A DNA stretch of 64,000 nucleotides, taken from Paragonimus westermani. Lineage: Eukaryota; Platyhelminthes; Trematoda; Plagiorchiida; Troglotrematidae. Both the position numbers and the translations under genes were made by a program. The stretch lies in assembly GCA_008508345.1 (NCBI GenBank), contig QNGE01000290.1:82932-146931 (forward strand), given 5' to 3'. Position 1 is the first letter of the stretch. Every line of letters begins with the position of its first letter. Positions 46,971 to 60,598 of the stretch are shown here, one piece after another. Under the pieces are notes generated by a model that saw only the letters and a list, made by a program, of their open reading frames with translations, was not told the DNA's origin and ran no database searches.

Positions 46971-49775
46971 GCATCGGAATAAACCGATGACCGCAGTCAT
47001 CTGATAAGTTGCTCGTGCTTCTTCTTAAAAGCTTGGATCGTCTTGATCTATCATCTTTCTCACTGCATAATGGAGGTTTGGTTTGGTTTTCAGTCCAACT
47101 TTAGCTTTCCATTTTTTCTAATTCTATCTAGAACGCAATACTATGTATTCCTTTAATGAACTATTTTTTTTTCTCACGTCTTCACTGGATCCCATCATTA
47201 GAGTCGCAGTATTTTTGTATCTCAGAGATAAGGGTTTCGCTTTCAAAATGCATTACCATCTGACTGACCAGCATTGACAAGTTGGACAACAGAGACCTCC
47301 ACCTACACACCTGATCTTTTTATTGTGAGTTTACAGTGAGTACGTAGTGTGTGTGTGAGTGGAACTACGTGTAATGCTCCGCAAGCTACTTATGGTGACG
47401 GTTATGTACAGACGTCCTTTGGCTTCGATAACTGTACCAAGCTGATTCGGATAAGAATGCCATCGGTCGCGTAATGACTAGGATATATACCCACTTAGCT
47501 TATGCCAAATCCATAATGTAGTTTCATATACCTGTGCATCCTTAAGAAAATGGCCAATTAGAAAACTATACTAGACGTGCGTTTACTTTGCTTTCTGCCC
47601 GTCTGCCGCGATCACATGGAAAGCAATAAATGTATACACAGTCGACGTAGCTTGCTGTCACTGGGCGGTATTCTTTCAGCGTTGTTGCAGTAGTCAATTC
47701 AAACCCTTCTGGAAATTTCGATAAATAAATAAGCATGCTTTCAATTTGCTCTCTGTCGTGATGAATTCCAGGTGAAACTTAACAAATGTTTTGTTACCTC
47801 TTATTTTTGCATAATGTTAAGAATGGTATAACCAGTGGTGAATCATTGTCTCAGTGAATCTTCGTCAGATCATGGTAACTACATAATTGTGGCAATAAAC
47901 GTCACTCGCCCCTCAGCAGTTTTGGAAACGTACCCAAATTAGTCGCTCCACCGAGACATGCAGCATTTGTTTGAATACGCCAAACTTAGACGTATTTAGG
48001 AAAGACTGTAGCACAACACATGCTGCCAACACTCCACGCCACATCTGGGAAACATTCGATCGACCAATTTCATCTATCATTTCGAACGTAGATCATATAT
48101 GCATTGAACCCACAACCAGGTTAAGCCATCTGAATCATCTGCAGCTGCTAATTTTCTATTGTTCAGTGTGCACCCTAACCCTTGCAGATTAGCTTGCCTC
48201 AGATCCATCGATCACAAACATCAGCTTTCAGTAGCATTCATAACAAAATCAAACGCCTGGCATGTCTGAAAAGAAAGGATGATGGGGAGGCAATCGATGA
48301 AGATGTGGTGACTAAAAGTATCAGCTGTGTTGTTCGGGTTTGCATATTCTCATGGGTGTGGTTTCTCATCAACACGGGTGGTAAGCTTATCGTGGTTCCA
48401 TCGGAACTATAAGACATAAACAGATGCATTCATGTACATGGTTGTTGGGTGGACGAAATGGCCGTGAACATGTTCTACATACAGTCACACATATACATTT
48501 CATAACTCCATCGTTTCGTTTGTTTCTGGCGCTGGGTAATGTAAAAATGAATATTATCGCCACCGATTTTTCCCGGCATCTCGAATTTCAGTAAATTCAA
48601 GATGGTATCACCTAGCCAAAATTATTACTCGGGTTAACACTACTTCCAATGTAAACAATAATCGAGCATTTAGTCTTGCGTATCACAGTTCAGTCAGGCC
48701 GCACGTTTGTCAGCATGTGCTCTTTACCCCACTCTCTTAATTGTATGATATGGAAAGCTGATTCACGAGATTGTAAATTTGCCACTGATTAGTCGGTACA
48801 GAATGCTTGCACCTACCACTAGTTTTATCTTAACATTTTCGCTCAAACTACCCACTCGATTAGTTCGCTGTCACCTATCGTAAATCATGTTTGTTGTCCA
48901 CTTGCACAACTCCTAATAGGTACTACGGAGTATTGTATGATCCACCAGTCTTTTTCAAAACACATTACTTCGGATATTTTCCCAACTAAGGTGACATAAA
49001 CTAGTCTTTTTCTTTCCCTGACCTATTATGACAGAGTTGTTAACGTTGCCTTACATAGGTTTAGACTAATCAATGTTACATCGTTATTTTCCGTTGGTGT
49101 TATCTTTTTCACCTTACGGTTTTTTCATAGTCATAGTGTCAACAAGCGTAAGCGGCGGAAAACAAATACACACTCGTCATTCACTGTGTTCTTGTTTTAT
49201 GCGTTTTCAACGGGAGGATAATCTCGTGTGTATCGCTAGTAGCCATGACCTTGTTGTGTTCTGATAGAACAGGGAGCACATTAACACTTTTTGATTAGGC
49301 AGCTCTTAAAGTTACGCATCGAAGAGAAGGATTTTCTTCCCTCATGGCTGCAACACTGAACGCTCTCAGAAGCTCACTGGTTAGAAAGAATCGAACATTT
49401 CTGGCTCAAACCTCCTCGTCCGAGAAAATGAACCGAATTGAGGTGAACTGAACCGACCTAAACAGATCTGTACTGTAGTAAGTTGGAGCGAACCTTATTA
49501 AAAATGAAAGAACTCGAACTGTTTGGCATTAGAACTAACAAGCATGTAAAACTATCGAGGCAGTAGGTCAGCATCAGGCAGCACGCCCACAAGACACCGT
49601 GGTTCGCATTCCTTACGACCTAACTACTGCCTTTTACCACGTCTAATTCCTCGGGAGAATTACAAAATGAAGTTCATACTGTCAAGCCACAAGATGTCGC
49701 TCTGTCCTGCTGAGGTTGTTTCTCGACCTCAGACTTGTACCTAAATAACAAATCTCTTATTGCAGATGCATCAAA
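46971..49775. other. anonymous stretch
   Basis: Frames up to 76 codons (47971-48192, 48182-48412 plus) have no recognised domain. No repeats were noted. Confidence 0.35.
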
Positions 49776-49845
49776 GGGCGGGTAAGTAGCGCAGTGTCGT
49801 GAACAGCTCTCTCAGTCGGAAAGCATTGAAGTCTCTGGGTTTAAT
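49776..49845 (+). mobile_element. possible tRNA-like SINE head
   Basis: A good A box (TAGCGCAGTG, 49786-49795) is followed at tRNA spacing by a weak B box (CATTGAAGTCTC, 49823-49834). No copy was recognised elsewhere in the window. Confidence 0.3.
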
Positions 49846-52399
49846 GTGTGGGACAGAACGGATCTAGCCGCATCATTTGTTGACTTCTGTGTCAAGTTTC
49901 GTTGCCATTTATTTCCTAAGCCACATCCTAACTTACTGTCCCCCATCCATACGTCATTGGAGAAGTAGAGTGAATCGTAGATAACATCGCGAAACTCCCC
50001 TACTTCCGGCAGTCACAATGAGTTACACTGGTACCTACACGCTCTCCAGCATGCCTATCTTCGTCGCGAATTCTCTTGGTGAAGTTCCGCAAAATTCCAT
50101 TGAAGACTGTCTGTGATTGGCTAGCCATCATTTTCAACATGCCAGCTTCTCAATAATACAAAGCTAAGCGGTCTCGGTTATGAAAGAAATAGTTTTCCAT
50201 TTAATGCATCCTTCAAATAATCTGTTCATGATTTTCGTTAACGACAATCAGTCGGTTAAGTTCAAGGTCCTTGATCTATAAGCTCTATCTCCGTTCTAGC
50301 TCGACGTCAATATATTTGTGGTAACAACAGTTTCGTAACCGATGTCGGTGGCTTAATCGATAGCTGGTGTAAAAACGCCAGATATCTACATCATGAATGA
50401 CGTGAAGACAAAGAATTCTGGTCTCTCCTCTTCGCGTAGATAGTTGTCAACGCAACGAGAAGGAATGTTTATACCAGCTTTATTTGGAATGAATCGTTTC
50501 AGCATATGGATCGGAACCAATGTGTTGACTTTGTAGTAGTTTTTTCGCTCCTGATAATGGATTTAAGGAACTGGCACTTTTTTGATGACTGTCCAAAATA
50601 TACAAGTCCATTTAAAACGTATCCACTAAAATCGAACAGACAACAGTTTCCTTTCTACTTCTGGTTGCTGACGTTTGACTTTGACTAGGCGAGAATTAAC
50701 TAATCACAGAATTTCCGGACCTTCTTAAGACTAAACGGTTATTAGAATAAATTATTTCCGAAAGCCGCTTTTTCCTATTCAATAAGATATTAGAATTTGG
50801 CAAGTGAGGGATACAAACACTTATATGAATATATTTATAACAATTACACCAAGAATAAATGAGAACAGCATGAAAACACTAAAACGGTTGGCTAAGTGAG
50901 ACAATAATCGTACAGACTCATGGATACTGTGAACACTGTTCACAACTAAACCAAAAGACAGATATGAAGTGTCGTTCAGTTATTGTTGAACGCATCGTAC
51001 TTGTTGCGGACGGTCCAGCACCTAGTCTGGGTAAATACGATGTAACACAATGTTTCGTAAACTCCAATCGACAAACGTCTTTTGATAGTGGAAGAGGTAT
51101 TAAGTCCTCATTGTACGTTCCTTCCTAATGGTGAGATTCATTCACTCCCCAGTCAGTTTGACGTTTGTTCCGTGCCATGTTTTCACACCTTCTTTCTGTT
51201 TTGGGAACACGAGTTTTTCCGCAACTAGACACAATGACTCGAAGGGGACATAGAAGTACAGGTTTACGAGGGCAAACCTAACTTCGCAATGATTTTAGAT
51301 GTATTTTCAAGCTTTTGTGAAGATATTGCCTTTGACTGGGAGCTTGATGGTAACCACATGTTTGAGCGTTTTCACGACCGGTGTTCGTGTATTCCATTTT
51401 CTAATGAAAGATTCTGAAACTTTACTAACACGAGGAGTTTCATAAAAGACAAACTGTCCAGTCTGCAATTCTGACTTAGATTACGACCATCGTGCACTTC
51501 GAGGAGTTTCACGGACCAGTAACCTTTTACGCACACTAGAGAAAAAACTCGAGACGTTCGTGTACAGGTTAGCTTATATTTGCTTACAGCCAATGGGACG
51601 TCCAGTCAGTGGATGTGAACATCAAATGATAACAACATCCAAGGTCGGTTAAGCGATTGATTGTTTATCCTACCAGATTACTGAGAGGATCGAGAGAACA
51701 GCGCTGAACAACAAAATAGGTTCTTTCTGTAGTCACTGCAATAAGTAATATTTTGACAGTCGCACTCATCTGTTACTTTTCGATTATTTTGTTTTTTCCA
51801 CCTACTTTTGTTTTAGTCAAGCTATCCACTTTTCAACATTCGCCCCAAGGCTAAAATCACAACTCGCTCCATGCATCGCTAGCTTGACTTGTTTCCCTGT
51901 AGGCTCTATTTTCCAGGATCGATACTAATACACGGGGGCCAACACGCTGAGTTTTTGTTTTTCATTGTCGATCGGTTCTCGATAGTGATCACTGACTGAG
52001 TATTATTCTGTTGGAACAGTTCCAACAAGCCAAGCATGAACGTCCCGTCAGCATAACGCAGCTGCAGTTGCTGGCCATCAATGTTCAAACCAACTCAACC
52101 TATTCTCTCGTCCACCTGAAGGATGGCAGATAAGTGTTCTACCATGGACAACTTCGACAAAGTAATAACCAATGTTTCATAAATAAATGAAAAGCTTTTT
52201 GTATGTGATCTGATGATAAGACTTATTCCTGGTAAGCATCAAGAGATTTTGGCTAATATCACTTAGGTAATCGCAGAATTATTCGCAAGCGAATGGGGCT
52301 GAACGTTTGCATACAGTAGTTCAGTCGTTTCCAGTGTGACGCCAGCGGAGTAGTAATCAGTACAGTTGTCTAACGGAAGAGTAGCTAAAGCTTAAAATC
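49846..52399. other. anonymous stretch
   Basis: Nothing recognised. The longest frame is 73 codons (51593-51372 minus). A TGGCTTAATCG A-box-like string near 50347 lacks a matching B box. Confidence 0.4.
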
Positions 52400-52530
52400 T
52401 GACAATGCTATCCCTTACCGGCTACCTATAACCAGAGTGAAACTCGACCGGATCTATTGCTTTTGAGAATGGACTGGCTGGAAGGTCTATGGGGATGCAC
52501 AAACAGTGAGCAGTGGTGAATGATATACAG
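52400..52530 (+). mobile_element. SINE tail fragment, family of 46324-46577
   Basis: CCAGAGTGAAACTCGACCGG (52432-52451) and GGACTGGCTGGAAGGTCTAT (52471-52490) align with the body and tail of the SINE at 46324-46577. GTGAGCAGTGGTGAATG then matches its GTGAGTGATGG end more loosely. The tRNA head is too diverged to recognise. Confidence 0.55.
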
Positions 52531-53589
52531 TTTGTACGAAAGCAACCAATCACTGAAAAGGGAGAACACTTCGGCAGGTAATTCAGTCTTGTCACATGAA
52601 ACGAGACTGAGATACGCTCGATAATAAACGTTTTGTAAGTTGACATATGATTACAAAGCTGGTTAAACAAACAACGGACGACACTGTCACACTACCGGAC
52701 AAGTCTGAATGTAGGAGTCAAGGCCTCGTCTGCGAATTTATCGCTAGCGCCCACAAATATTTTGACAAAGTGTGCGTATTACTGACTGTGAAGAAAAAAG
52801 TCGGCGACCTGTACAACAAGAGGACTTACACTAAAACGGGCTAGCAGTACAACCAATCCGGAAGAATTCTAGCGCACACAGGCCGTACAATCAAATTCTT
52901 ACGATTCGTCAGTTGATTCGGTCAGTTTGCGCACATCGCCAGATGTCCAATTTAGCAACTATGAAAACAAAATTGTCGGTTAATGGTCCACATAACCACG
53001 ACATAGTAGTCGGGCTCGGTTGATATGGAAAGTGAGGGAAATGGGGATAAAGACGAATAATCCACAGCTATCCAACAAAACCGGCTACACCGTGATATTG
53101 AAGGTGTAGTTTTTCTGGCCGTAGCCGTGAGCACATAAGTTATAACGGGGCCGCTAGACTGTTTAACTGTTCAAAATCCTTTCCACACAAGAATCTCCTC
53201 CTCCACCGAGTAAAATACATGTTAAAAATAGTCACCAGGGAATGGGAAGTGTGCGGAGTGGACTAAACTCCAATTACAGTATAATATTCTTTTTGCTGTG
53301 TTGGGAAGTCACTGAAGAAAGTATTACTGAACGTTGAAAACATGGCGTCCGTCGTAATGTCTACAAGCGAAACTCACTGTAAGGATTTAAAACAGTGAAC
53401 AACCTTTCATATCTCTCCATTCAGTTGGAGGTGAGTGAAGCCAACCGAAATCATTTTGAGCTGTATGGATCTGAATGAAAATCAAAGGTGGAAGCTCCAA
53501 TTATTGCTTCCTTCCACCGAGTCTGTTGTTCGCCAATATCAGAAGACAAGAGTCAATAACTGGAACAAGACTGATCGAAAACAAGCTGC
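52531..53589. other. anonymous stretch
   Basis: A 65-codon plus frame (52647-52844) is unassigned. Nothing else seen. Confidence 0.35.
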
Positions 53590-53662
53590 ATGATTAAGAG
53601 TAGGAGAGAGTTTCAACATCAAATCTTACGAACTTCTTGTATCAGTGTTGGCTCGAACCCAG
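53590..53662 (+). mobile_element. possible tRNA-like SINE head
   Basis: The A-box-like TGATTAAGAGTAGG (53591-53604) and B-box GGCTCGAACCC (53650-53660) are both on the plus strand, with spacing slightly long for a tRNA. Confidence 0.35.
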
Positions 53663-56600
53663 CCCATGGTAACTGTTCGTACAGTGAATAAACAAACAAG
53701 AACTGGACAAGACTTGAACTAATCGCTGACCGCTAATTGCACAAAGGAACTAACTATGAGCTGTGAGAAGCAAGGAGATCGTTCGGCTGCTTTTTTTACA
53801 TCACACAGTTTACCCAAGAGACTTGACTGTTGTTATATTCCTTCTATTATAAATGACTGTGAATGACCAGACTTCATCCAGATGGCACCGGGGGCGAAAT
53901 ATACTTCATTGACTACCACCAGATTGTTAACATTGTGCTTTGCTCACATACTCACGTGTCCAGTGTAAATTCAGATGTAAGAATTAAGATCGTCTAAGAA
54001 AATCCCAACCACCAGTTCGAGAATAATGCTTACAAAGTCCTTTTATTCGTCACGGCAGATAAACCTATTAACTTGTACAAAATCTGCTACCAAATTTTTC
54101 CCGCAAAGCCGCTTTTTTGGTCTCGTTCAACTGATGGATATCGCCTCAAGAATGGCTTCAAGTTTATTAATCTTTATGTAACTCACTGCTTCTTTGAAAC
54201 CATGATTATCTCGTCCTTCGTAATATACACAGAATGCACGTCTGATTCGCATAGACTGAGGGCCACGAATTATCCCACTTATTGTGTGACCGCAGACAAA
54301 CGAAACACAATCAACGGAGTTGAAAAACGTAACCTGACTTGGACAGCAAATCCATGCGTTTCTCAGTAGTTGTGAAGCATTGTATAACGACAATTTCTCC
54401 AACTCAAAGTTTTCATCTATCCCCTCACCAATGATATCCGAACAGATCACTGGCTGCCCTCTCGGTAAATACGACGTTTTCGTCGGCGAAAGCAAGGATT
54501 ACGTGGCATGAAAAACCGAGCTAAAAATACCGTTGCTTCCTTATCTGGTCTAAAATGCCCGACTATAGTGTAGCTTATCCAAGAGTGGCAGGTGTACCAC
54601 TGAATTGCTAATTGCCCTCAATATTTGTGTCTTTTGTAAAAGCCTCGGTGCTGAAAGACCAATTCTGTGTTCAAGAGCGTGCTCTTTATAAACGAAATCC
54701 GTCTGTTCCCAAAGAATCAAAGTTTACCTACATCAGGATCGTAGTAATACCTAAGGAAGGATTTGCCATCCTCCACAGATTGGGCTATATAACTAGGATC
54801 GGCGAACTATTTCTTGACAATGCAAGCTTCAACGACAACGTCCAAAGTCATGAAGTTCCGAAGGTCTGGAATAACTAAATTTCATGCGCTGTTGTTGAGT
54901 GGAATTTCCCTACTAACACAGTGTTACGACCATACACTACCTGGCCAGAAAATACCACAACTTTGTGGCCACCAATAACCCAAATTACCTATTTCACTGT
55001 GGATGACTTCCCATCTCATCGGCCGGCCGAGCGGTTAGCACAGATCCTGAAACCCATGAGGAAATAACTGTTAATAAATAACGCCTGAGGCGCTTAAGAA
55101 CTTCTGCTAGTCCTTGAGGAGAGTGATCTATCCAACCCAAAAATGCGCTTGTCTGCACTCCACCAATCGTTCATCCACGTTTTCCAGATTGACTATGTTA
55201 TGGCTTACTTCAATTTAACAACATTCCATTCCAAATTTCAAAAGTGGTGGTTTTGAAGAGGTTGGTGGACGTGCTATCAGAGAGCTGCGGGATCTGTTGG
55301 TAACGACAAACATGATGGCAAAACTGAAATGAAGAGCCTCAGATGCAGTTGTTCTTGCAATTTCCTGAAGGAAATACTCGGATAACACATTGTTGGTCGC
55401 TGAAGGTCACGATTATCCTGGAAAAAATTGAGTGATTTTAACTTAGACGTAATCATCAGAATGATAACTTTCTTCACTGCATTACTGTCAAAAATTCAGG
55501 TGGAACGATTAAGCACGAAGAGCACCAGAAAACTACATGGACCGAGCGGTATCGCGAATTGCACGGATTCTCACTGCAGCAGCAGTGACCACTGATCTAC
55601 AGGGCCAGAAAAAAGTATATGTCGAGAACCGTAGAGAATAAATTACGGTTACCGAACAAAGCTCGGCTCAGATAGTTGTCTTGAGACATTTGTCGGACTT
55701 TGCAGACAGACTGTCACAAAAAGACCCAACCTTTAGCACGCAAAAGTGAATATAACTCATTGAAGTATCTTACAAAAACAAAACCTCTACGGTTGGGGCA
55801 AAAAGGGATCTTAAAATGAGATCGCATCGAACTTACGACGTCTTCTAGCCACAATTTTCTATACCCGCCAGAAGCCTCTCTTTTTGATTCACTCGTAGGT
55901 TTGCTCCCATTATGTAGACCAGTAATTGGACTTACTTGTATGGCTATGCACACTGGGAGGATAGACAAACGACTAGAGGAAGGGAGCAACTACCAAAATG
56001 ACTACGCTGACTAAGGAATCAATCTGACAGACGTTATCCCATTCACTATCAACGTCATCACCAGCAACCGCATGACATTACTGGTTTGCACTGATGGATA
56101 ATTACTACACGACCATGAGATATAAAACAAACATTATTTTAAAGTTAGAAGGGAGAAGTATGGGAGTTGGACCCCGAGAAGCTTACGCTTAAATCTAAAC
56201 AGTCAACACTACGATCACTACGGCAACCGGGTCATAAATGAGAGTAGGTCAACGCCAACTATTTTTCATCCCCCATCGCATTGCTTCGTTGGTTGTACTC
56301 ACGTCACAGGAATCCCAAACAAGAACCACGACTCCTCCTAAAATGGGTAGTCGCCATACCCCAAAAGTTTCCAGTCAGGAGATGATAAAGTGGTGAAGAG
56401 TCCAGCTTGGTATGCAAACTCGGCGTGTCATTCCTTGTGGTTACTTACTTCTCCCTCTGTTAAGTCGTCAGTTAGCCAACTCGCACAGCGCACCGGTGAG
56501 TTGGAGACTTGTTTAAGAGTGTAAGGCGCGGTAGATGATGAGTTCGCACCACTATTACACAACCTAACGATGTGAATCCATATAGTGTAGCGGTCTGAGT

Positions 56601-58634
56601 GGATGCGATCGATCCGAATATCCAAAACCCACCTGGTTGTCAACCTACTGACGACACTCAAGGCGCGACTGAATGCAAATATTGATTATCACATACTCCA
56701 GTGTATTTGGTGTTATCAAACTTCAGCAATCCCGCCCCGCAGCCCCAATGTATAGCTCTGAAGGTGCAAACCAACCAATCGAATCAGTCGCACCCTTGAA
56801 GACCAGAAATAAGGTGGTCGTTTGCCAGTAGTACTTGTGATGATACTGCCCGAGTTAACAGAAATTTAGCAGGGTCTGATTCATACATCCTCGTTCGAAA
56901 CAAAAACATCCTGCCTCCATTTAGTGTTCGCTTTCTGCACTGCAGTGACTTGTCGAGGTATGAGAGACGTCAGAGTTCTTGTTATCACGAAAGTGAAGCC
57001 AATCGCTTTGTAGTTCACACAAATGATCGCAGCCACGTATTTTGATGTTAAGGAGGTGACAGACTCACCTTAGTGACTGACGACCGTGCGGTTGCTCTAA
57101 GGACCGTGGAAACAACCATGCACTACAGCTAGCTTGTTTGAACGCATGCATCGACTCACACCCGCAATAATAAGCCTGATACAAACCCAGTGTTACATTC
57201 TTCAGTTATACAAATAATCGTACACAGCAGATGTTTGCACTTTATCACCGACGCATCCGTTGACCACACCCTTGATTGTTCTTGAGGGTGTCCCAGATTT
57301 TTACGCACTTTTCGCCTGGAGCATTTTTAAGTGCCGTTAAGTGGGTATCCGTTCGTTTCGCGCCTTTTTCTCTCCTCTCTTGGTTGATCACAGACTGCGC
57401 TGAAACCAAACACATCACATTTCCAAACTTTTCTGAACATATTTGACTCGTTTCCATACCACGATTCAATACCTGTCTGGACCTCAGTTCGACTGCTGTC
57501 CAAGGTAGAAGTTTTAAACGGTTACCTGACAAGGTTCGACCACAACCCATTCGCCCCCAAAATCACTTAGCGTCATGAAAAAACTGGGGTCAGCAGCTTC
57601 GCGAATTTTTAGGACAGTGACTAGATCATGGACTTTGTTTGGGTTGACAGGCAAAGGGAAAGACTATAGTCCCAACAGTGTGTGTAGGAAGGGAATAGAA
57701 AGCAAGGAACTGGTTGAACTGCCTCTCGTAGTTTTCTGTCCAAGGAGCTAACCTTTGGAACTCCTATGAATAGACGAACCGTCTAACTCATTAGTGGGTT
57801 CACAGATGGCTGACCTCTTAGAACAAGTAAAGCGGAGAGGTTGAAAAAATTTGCTAATGTTTCTCCATGTGAAAGCAACCTCTATTCAGTTAGCATATTC
57901 TGTTAACCAAGAGTCCCTGTCTATAACAAGAGTATGTTCAAGAATCTATCTGACATACTTTCTTAAGGATTTACGTGAACTACCAAACAGGATCCTTTAA
58001 CTTGTAGCTTTATAAACTTCTCTGAAATATAGCATTAACATATTTTGAGCCGAATGTAGTGCTATTGACGTTGTGAAACTCCTGCAAAAGTTGGGTACAG
58101 CAAGGATTTCAATCTAAAGGGGTCTGATGATTTAAGTCACATTCCAAATTCGTCTTATATGTATGCCCCATAGAAAGTCAGATGGGTTTCGCAGCTCGCA
58201 TTTCCCACGATCAGTTGAAACGCTGTCTGATGCAATCAACAGCCACTCGATAGCGAATAAGACCTCAATCCGAACCCCCCCGTAGGTTTCAGTAAGATCA
58301 TTGGTACCGGACAGAGCCGCAACGCTTATAGTTAATGACTATGTAGTCTATCCGAGACTAGATTGAAAAAAATCAGTGAATCAATTTGCACACGGGAATG
58401 TTCTATACTTGAAACTACTAGGCATTAGGAACAAGCGGCATTCATCACGAAGCTGAGGCAATGATTCGCCTTCGGTGGAACAAGTTGATTTTAACCCAAC
58501 TACCTAGTTATGATCCAATACCACTTAACCTATCCATCTTTTCAGTCATATCTCCGACTATGTATACATCATGTATACGCATGTTAGTTGTAAACAAACG
58601 TCTTTCTCGTCCACCACCTTTAGTAAGATAGGCG
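53663..58634. other. anonymous stretch
   Basis: It has unassigned frames of 98 and 122 codons on opposite strands (54073-54369 plus, 54495-54127 minus), 88 codons (54612-54878 plus), 91 codons (55989-55714 minus) and 101 codons (57550-57245 minus). None shows a recognised motif. A lone A-box-like GGCCGAGCGGTTAGC lies at 55024-55038, possibly a truncated SINE head. Confidence 0.3.
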
Positions 58635-58702
58635 TTGTTTTTGGACTTGAAACGAGCTCTTCTGCCCCCAGTCTGATAAGTCAGCCACTTAACCAAGAAG
58701 GG
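58635..58702 (-). mobile_element. tRNA-derived SINE head
   Basis: The minus strand shows an A box (TGGTTAAGTGGC, 58694-58683) and a B box (CGTTTCAAGTCC, 58653-58642). It resembles the head at 13020-13095. Confidence 0.5.
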
Positions 58703-60337
58703 AACTTTTTCACGAAATAAAATGCCTAGAACTTCGACGGATATATATAAGTAATCAACTTCATATAGCTATCAGAATAACTGTCTGCGAGATTTATTAA
58801 CCATCGTATCAGCTTGCGAAGCTTGCGGAGAGAAGTCTACAACCACTAACGAGGGAATCAGATCGGCTTGTCTAAAATTTATACGACTTTGAACAGATAC
58901 TTTAGTAAACGTTGAATGAGCATGAAAAACTGTTTGGTCAAACTGACAAACGACGTTAGTTGAAAAGATACTCAAATCGGCCGCATCAGAAATTGCTAAG
59001 AATCAGACACCGATCTAAGAAACTTTGGCGAATGGCAAAAATTCAGCTGCCGTGCATATATTGGACGAAATATCTGTACTCCGTGATATGAGATAATCTG
59101 TTTACACTATGAAAACTGAGGTTAACAACCGATACCACATACTGGCTATTAATAATGTAGAAACGCTGAAGTAGAGGCACTACGTCAGTTTGACGGAGTA
59201 TCAGCCAATCTGGTTACATTGTGCGGATTCCACCGTTGTTACTTCGAAGCAGTAAGTTGAAACCGCTCTCAAGGTACCCAAAGTAAACCGACCAAGACGA
59301 CAGAGTAATCTTTGAACTAGGAAAGAACAATTCAAACCACCCTGTCCAGGTTGCATAATTCATAGATAGCACACATCATTAGAAGAGAACAGTCTCAGCT
59401 ACCAGCCTGTCCATCCCTCTCAAGTTCACGACAGAATGAAAAGCTCATTTTCCACAGTACCATACGGCTTTGCACAGGCACAGATGTCGAGAAATGGAAA
59501 CAGAGCGGGAGACCTGTTCAAGAGGTTCTAGAAAGCCAGCTTAGAAAACTGCTTCGAAGACAGTTACACGGAATCCATAACAGTGCCAAGGGGTTTGTAG
59601 TGACCAGCAAAAGTGTGGCTTCTCTAAGGATCCCGGCTGCAACCGTGTTTTCTTGCTTGTCCGTTCTGTACGCATGATTCTGTGTACGCCTGTTATAGGA
59701 GACCAGCTACCAACTTACTGCCATTTTCTACCGTCGTGCAAGTAATTGCACGCAGCGAGTGTTTGCTCTTTTGTTAACGACTCTTCTATCATTTCATTCT
59801 TCAAAGTCGTTTAACGTGTAGCTTTTCGAGCGTTGTTTGGCGTATTCCTAGTTTCTAAGACCTTCTCGTCTGGCGCGCTTTGGAGTGCTGCCGAGTGGGC
59901 TGGAGCTCACCTCGCGCTTCCTTTCGTTCTTCCCTTGGTTGTTGCCATTGATCCCAGAGCTAAATGCTTATCACGTTCCCAAACATTATTGAAAACATAC
60001 AGTTTTTTTAAACCTTACTGAGTTGTTTTATTTCGATGCTTGTTGGAACTACGTTTCGATTGCTCTTCAGGAAAGGCGTTTTAAACTGTTAGCAGACGAG
60101 AGTCGAGCACATACCCACTTTTCCACTACAAGTTCAGATGAAGGAAAAAGTACGTTTGCTATACAGTACATTGAACGAAATCCATGGGGCTTTGAATGAC
60201 ATAAACCAAGCACATCCGTAACACTCATGATCGCCCGAGAATGCTGATAACTGTGCTTGGAAAACAAAACTCAAGCACTTTCCACGGGTTTGCAATGCAC
60301 AGGCCACATGTGAGCGAAAAATTAGGATAGGTGGACT
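58703..60337. other. anonymous stretch
   Basis: No recognised motif. The frames (58975-58772, 59833-60021, 60370-60067) are short. Confidence 0.35.
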
Positions 60338-60598
60338 TTGCTGATGGTTGTGAAACCGCTCCGAGATCATCTTGAATTTGAAGTGACGATTAAATATTCC
60401 ACCATTGCCAGTCTCACACCAGACACAGGTTGCAAAATATACCTGTATGATATAAAATTATCCGGGCGAGGGTCCAGGAAAAAACAAAGATGTCTACTTC
60501 AAACACCACCGAAACCACAGGGGCCGGAATACTCTAAATGGATGCAAATGTTACGACCTTGCTTTAACACGACAGACCCTCTTCTGTCGATCTGGTGA
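60338..60598 (+). CDS. candidate Fn3-like domain exon
   Basis: An 86-codon open frame ending in TGA contains LEFEVTIKY, then ASLTPDTGCKIYLYDIKLSG, GRGSRKK, and QTPPKPQGPE. This follows the second half of a fibronectin type III domain: strand C, the 'LxPxTxYxIxVxAxxxxGxGxxS' block, strand G and a Pro-rich linker. The usual tyrosine before 'KIY' is Cys. The conserved N-terminal tryptophan is not seen, which would fit an exon split. No strong splice sites were identified. It could be a real or a decayed exon. Confidence 0.35.
   Translation: MLMVVKPLRDHLEFEVTIKYSTIASLTPDTGCKIYLYDIKLSGRGSRKKQRCLLQTPPKPQGPEYSKWMQMLRPCFNTTDPLLSIW

Noticed and set aside
50343..50400. A-box-like TGGCTTAATCG as a tRNA or SINE
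   Set aside because: No B box at the expected spacing.
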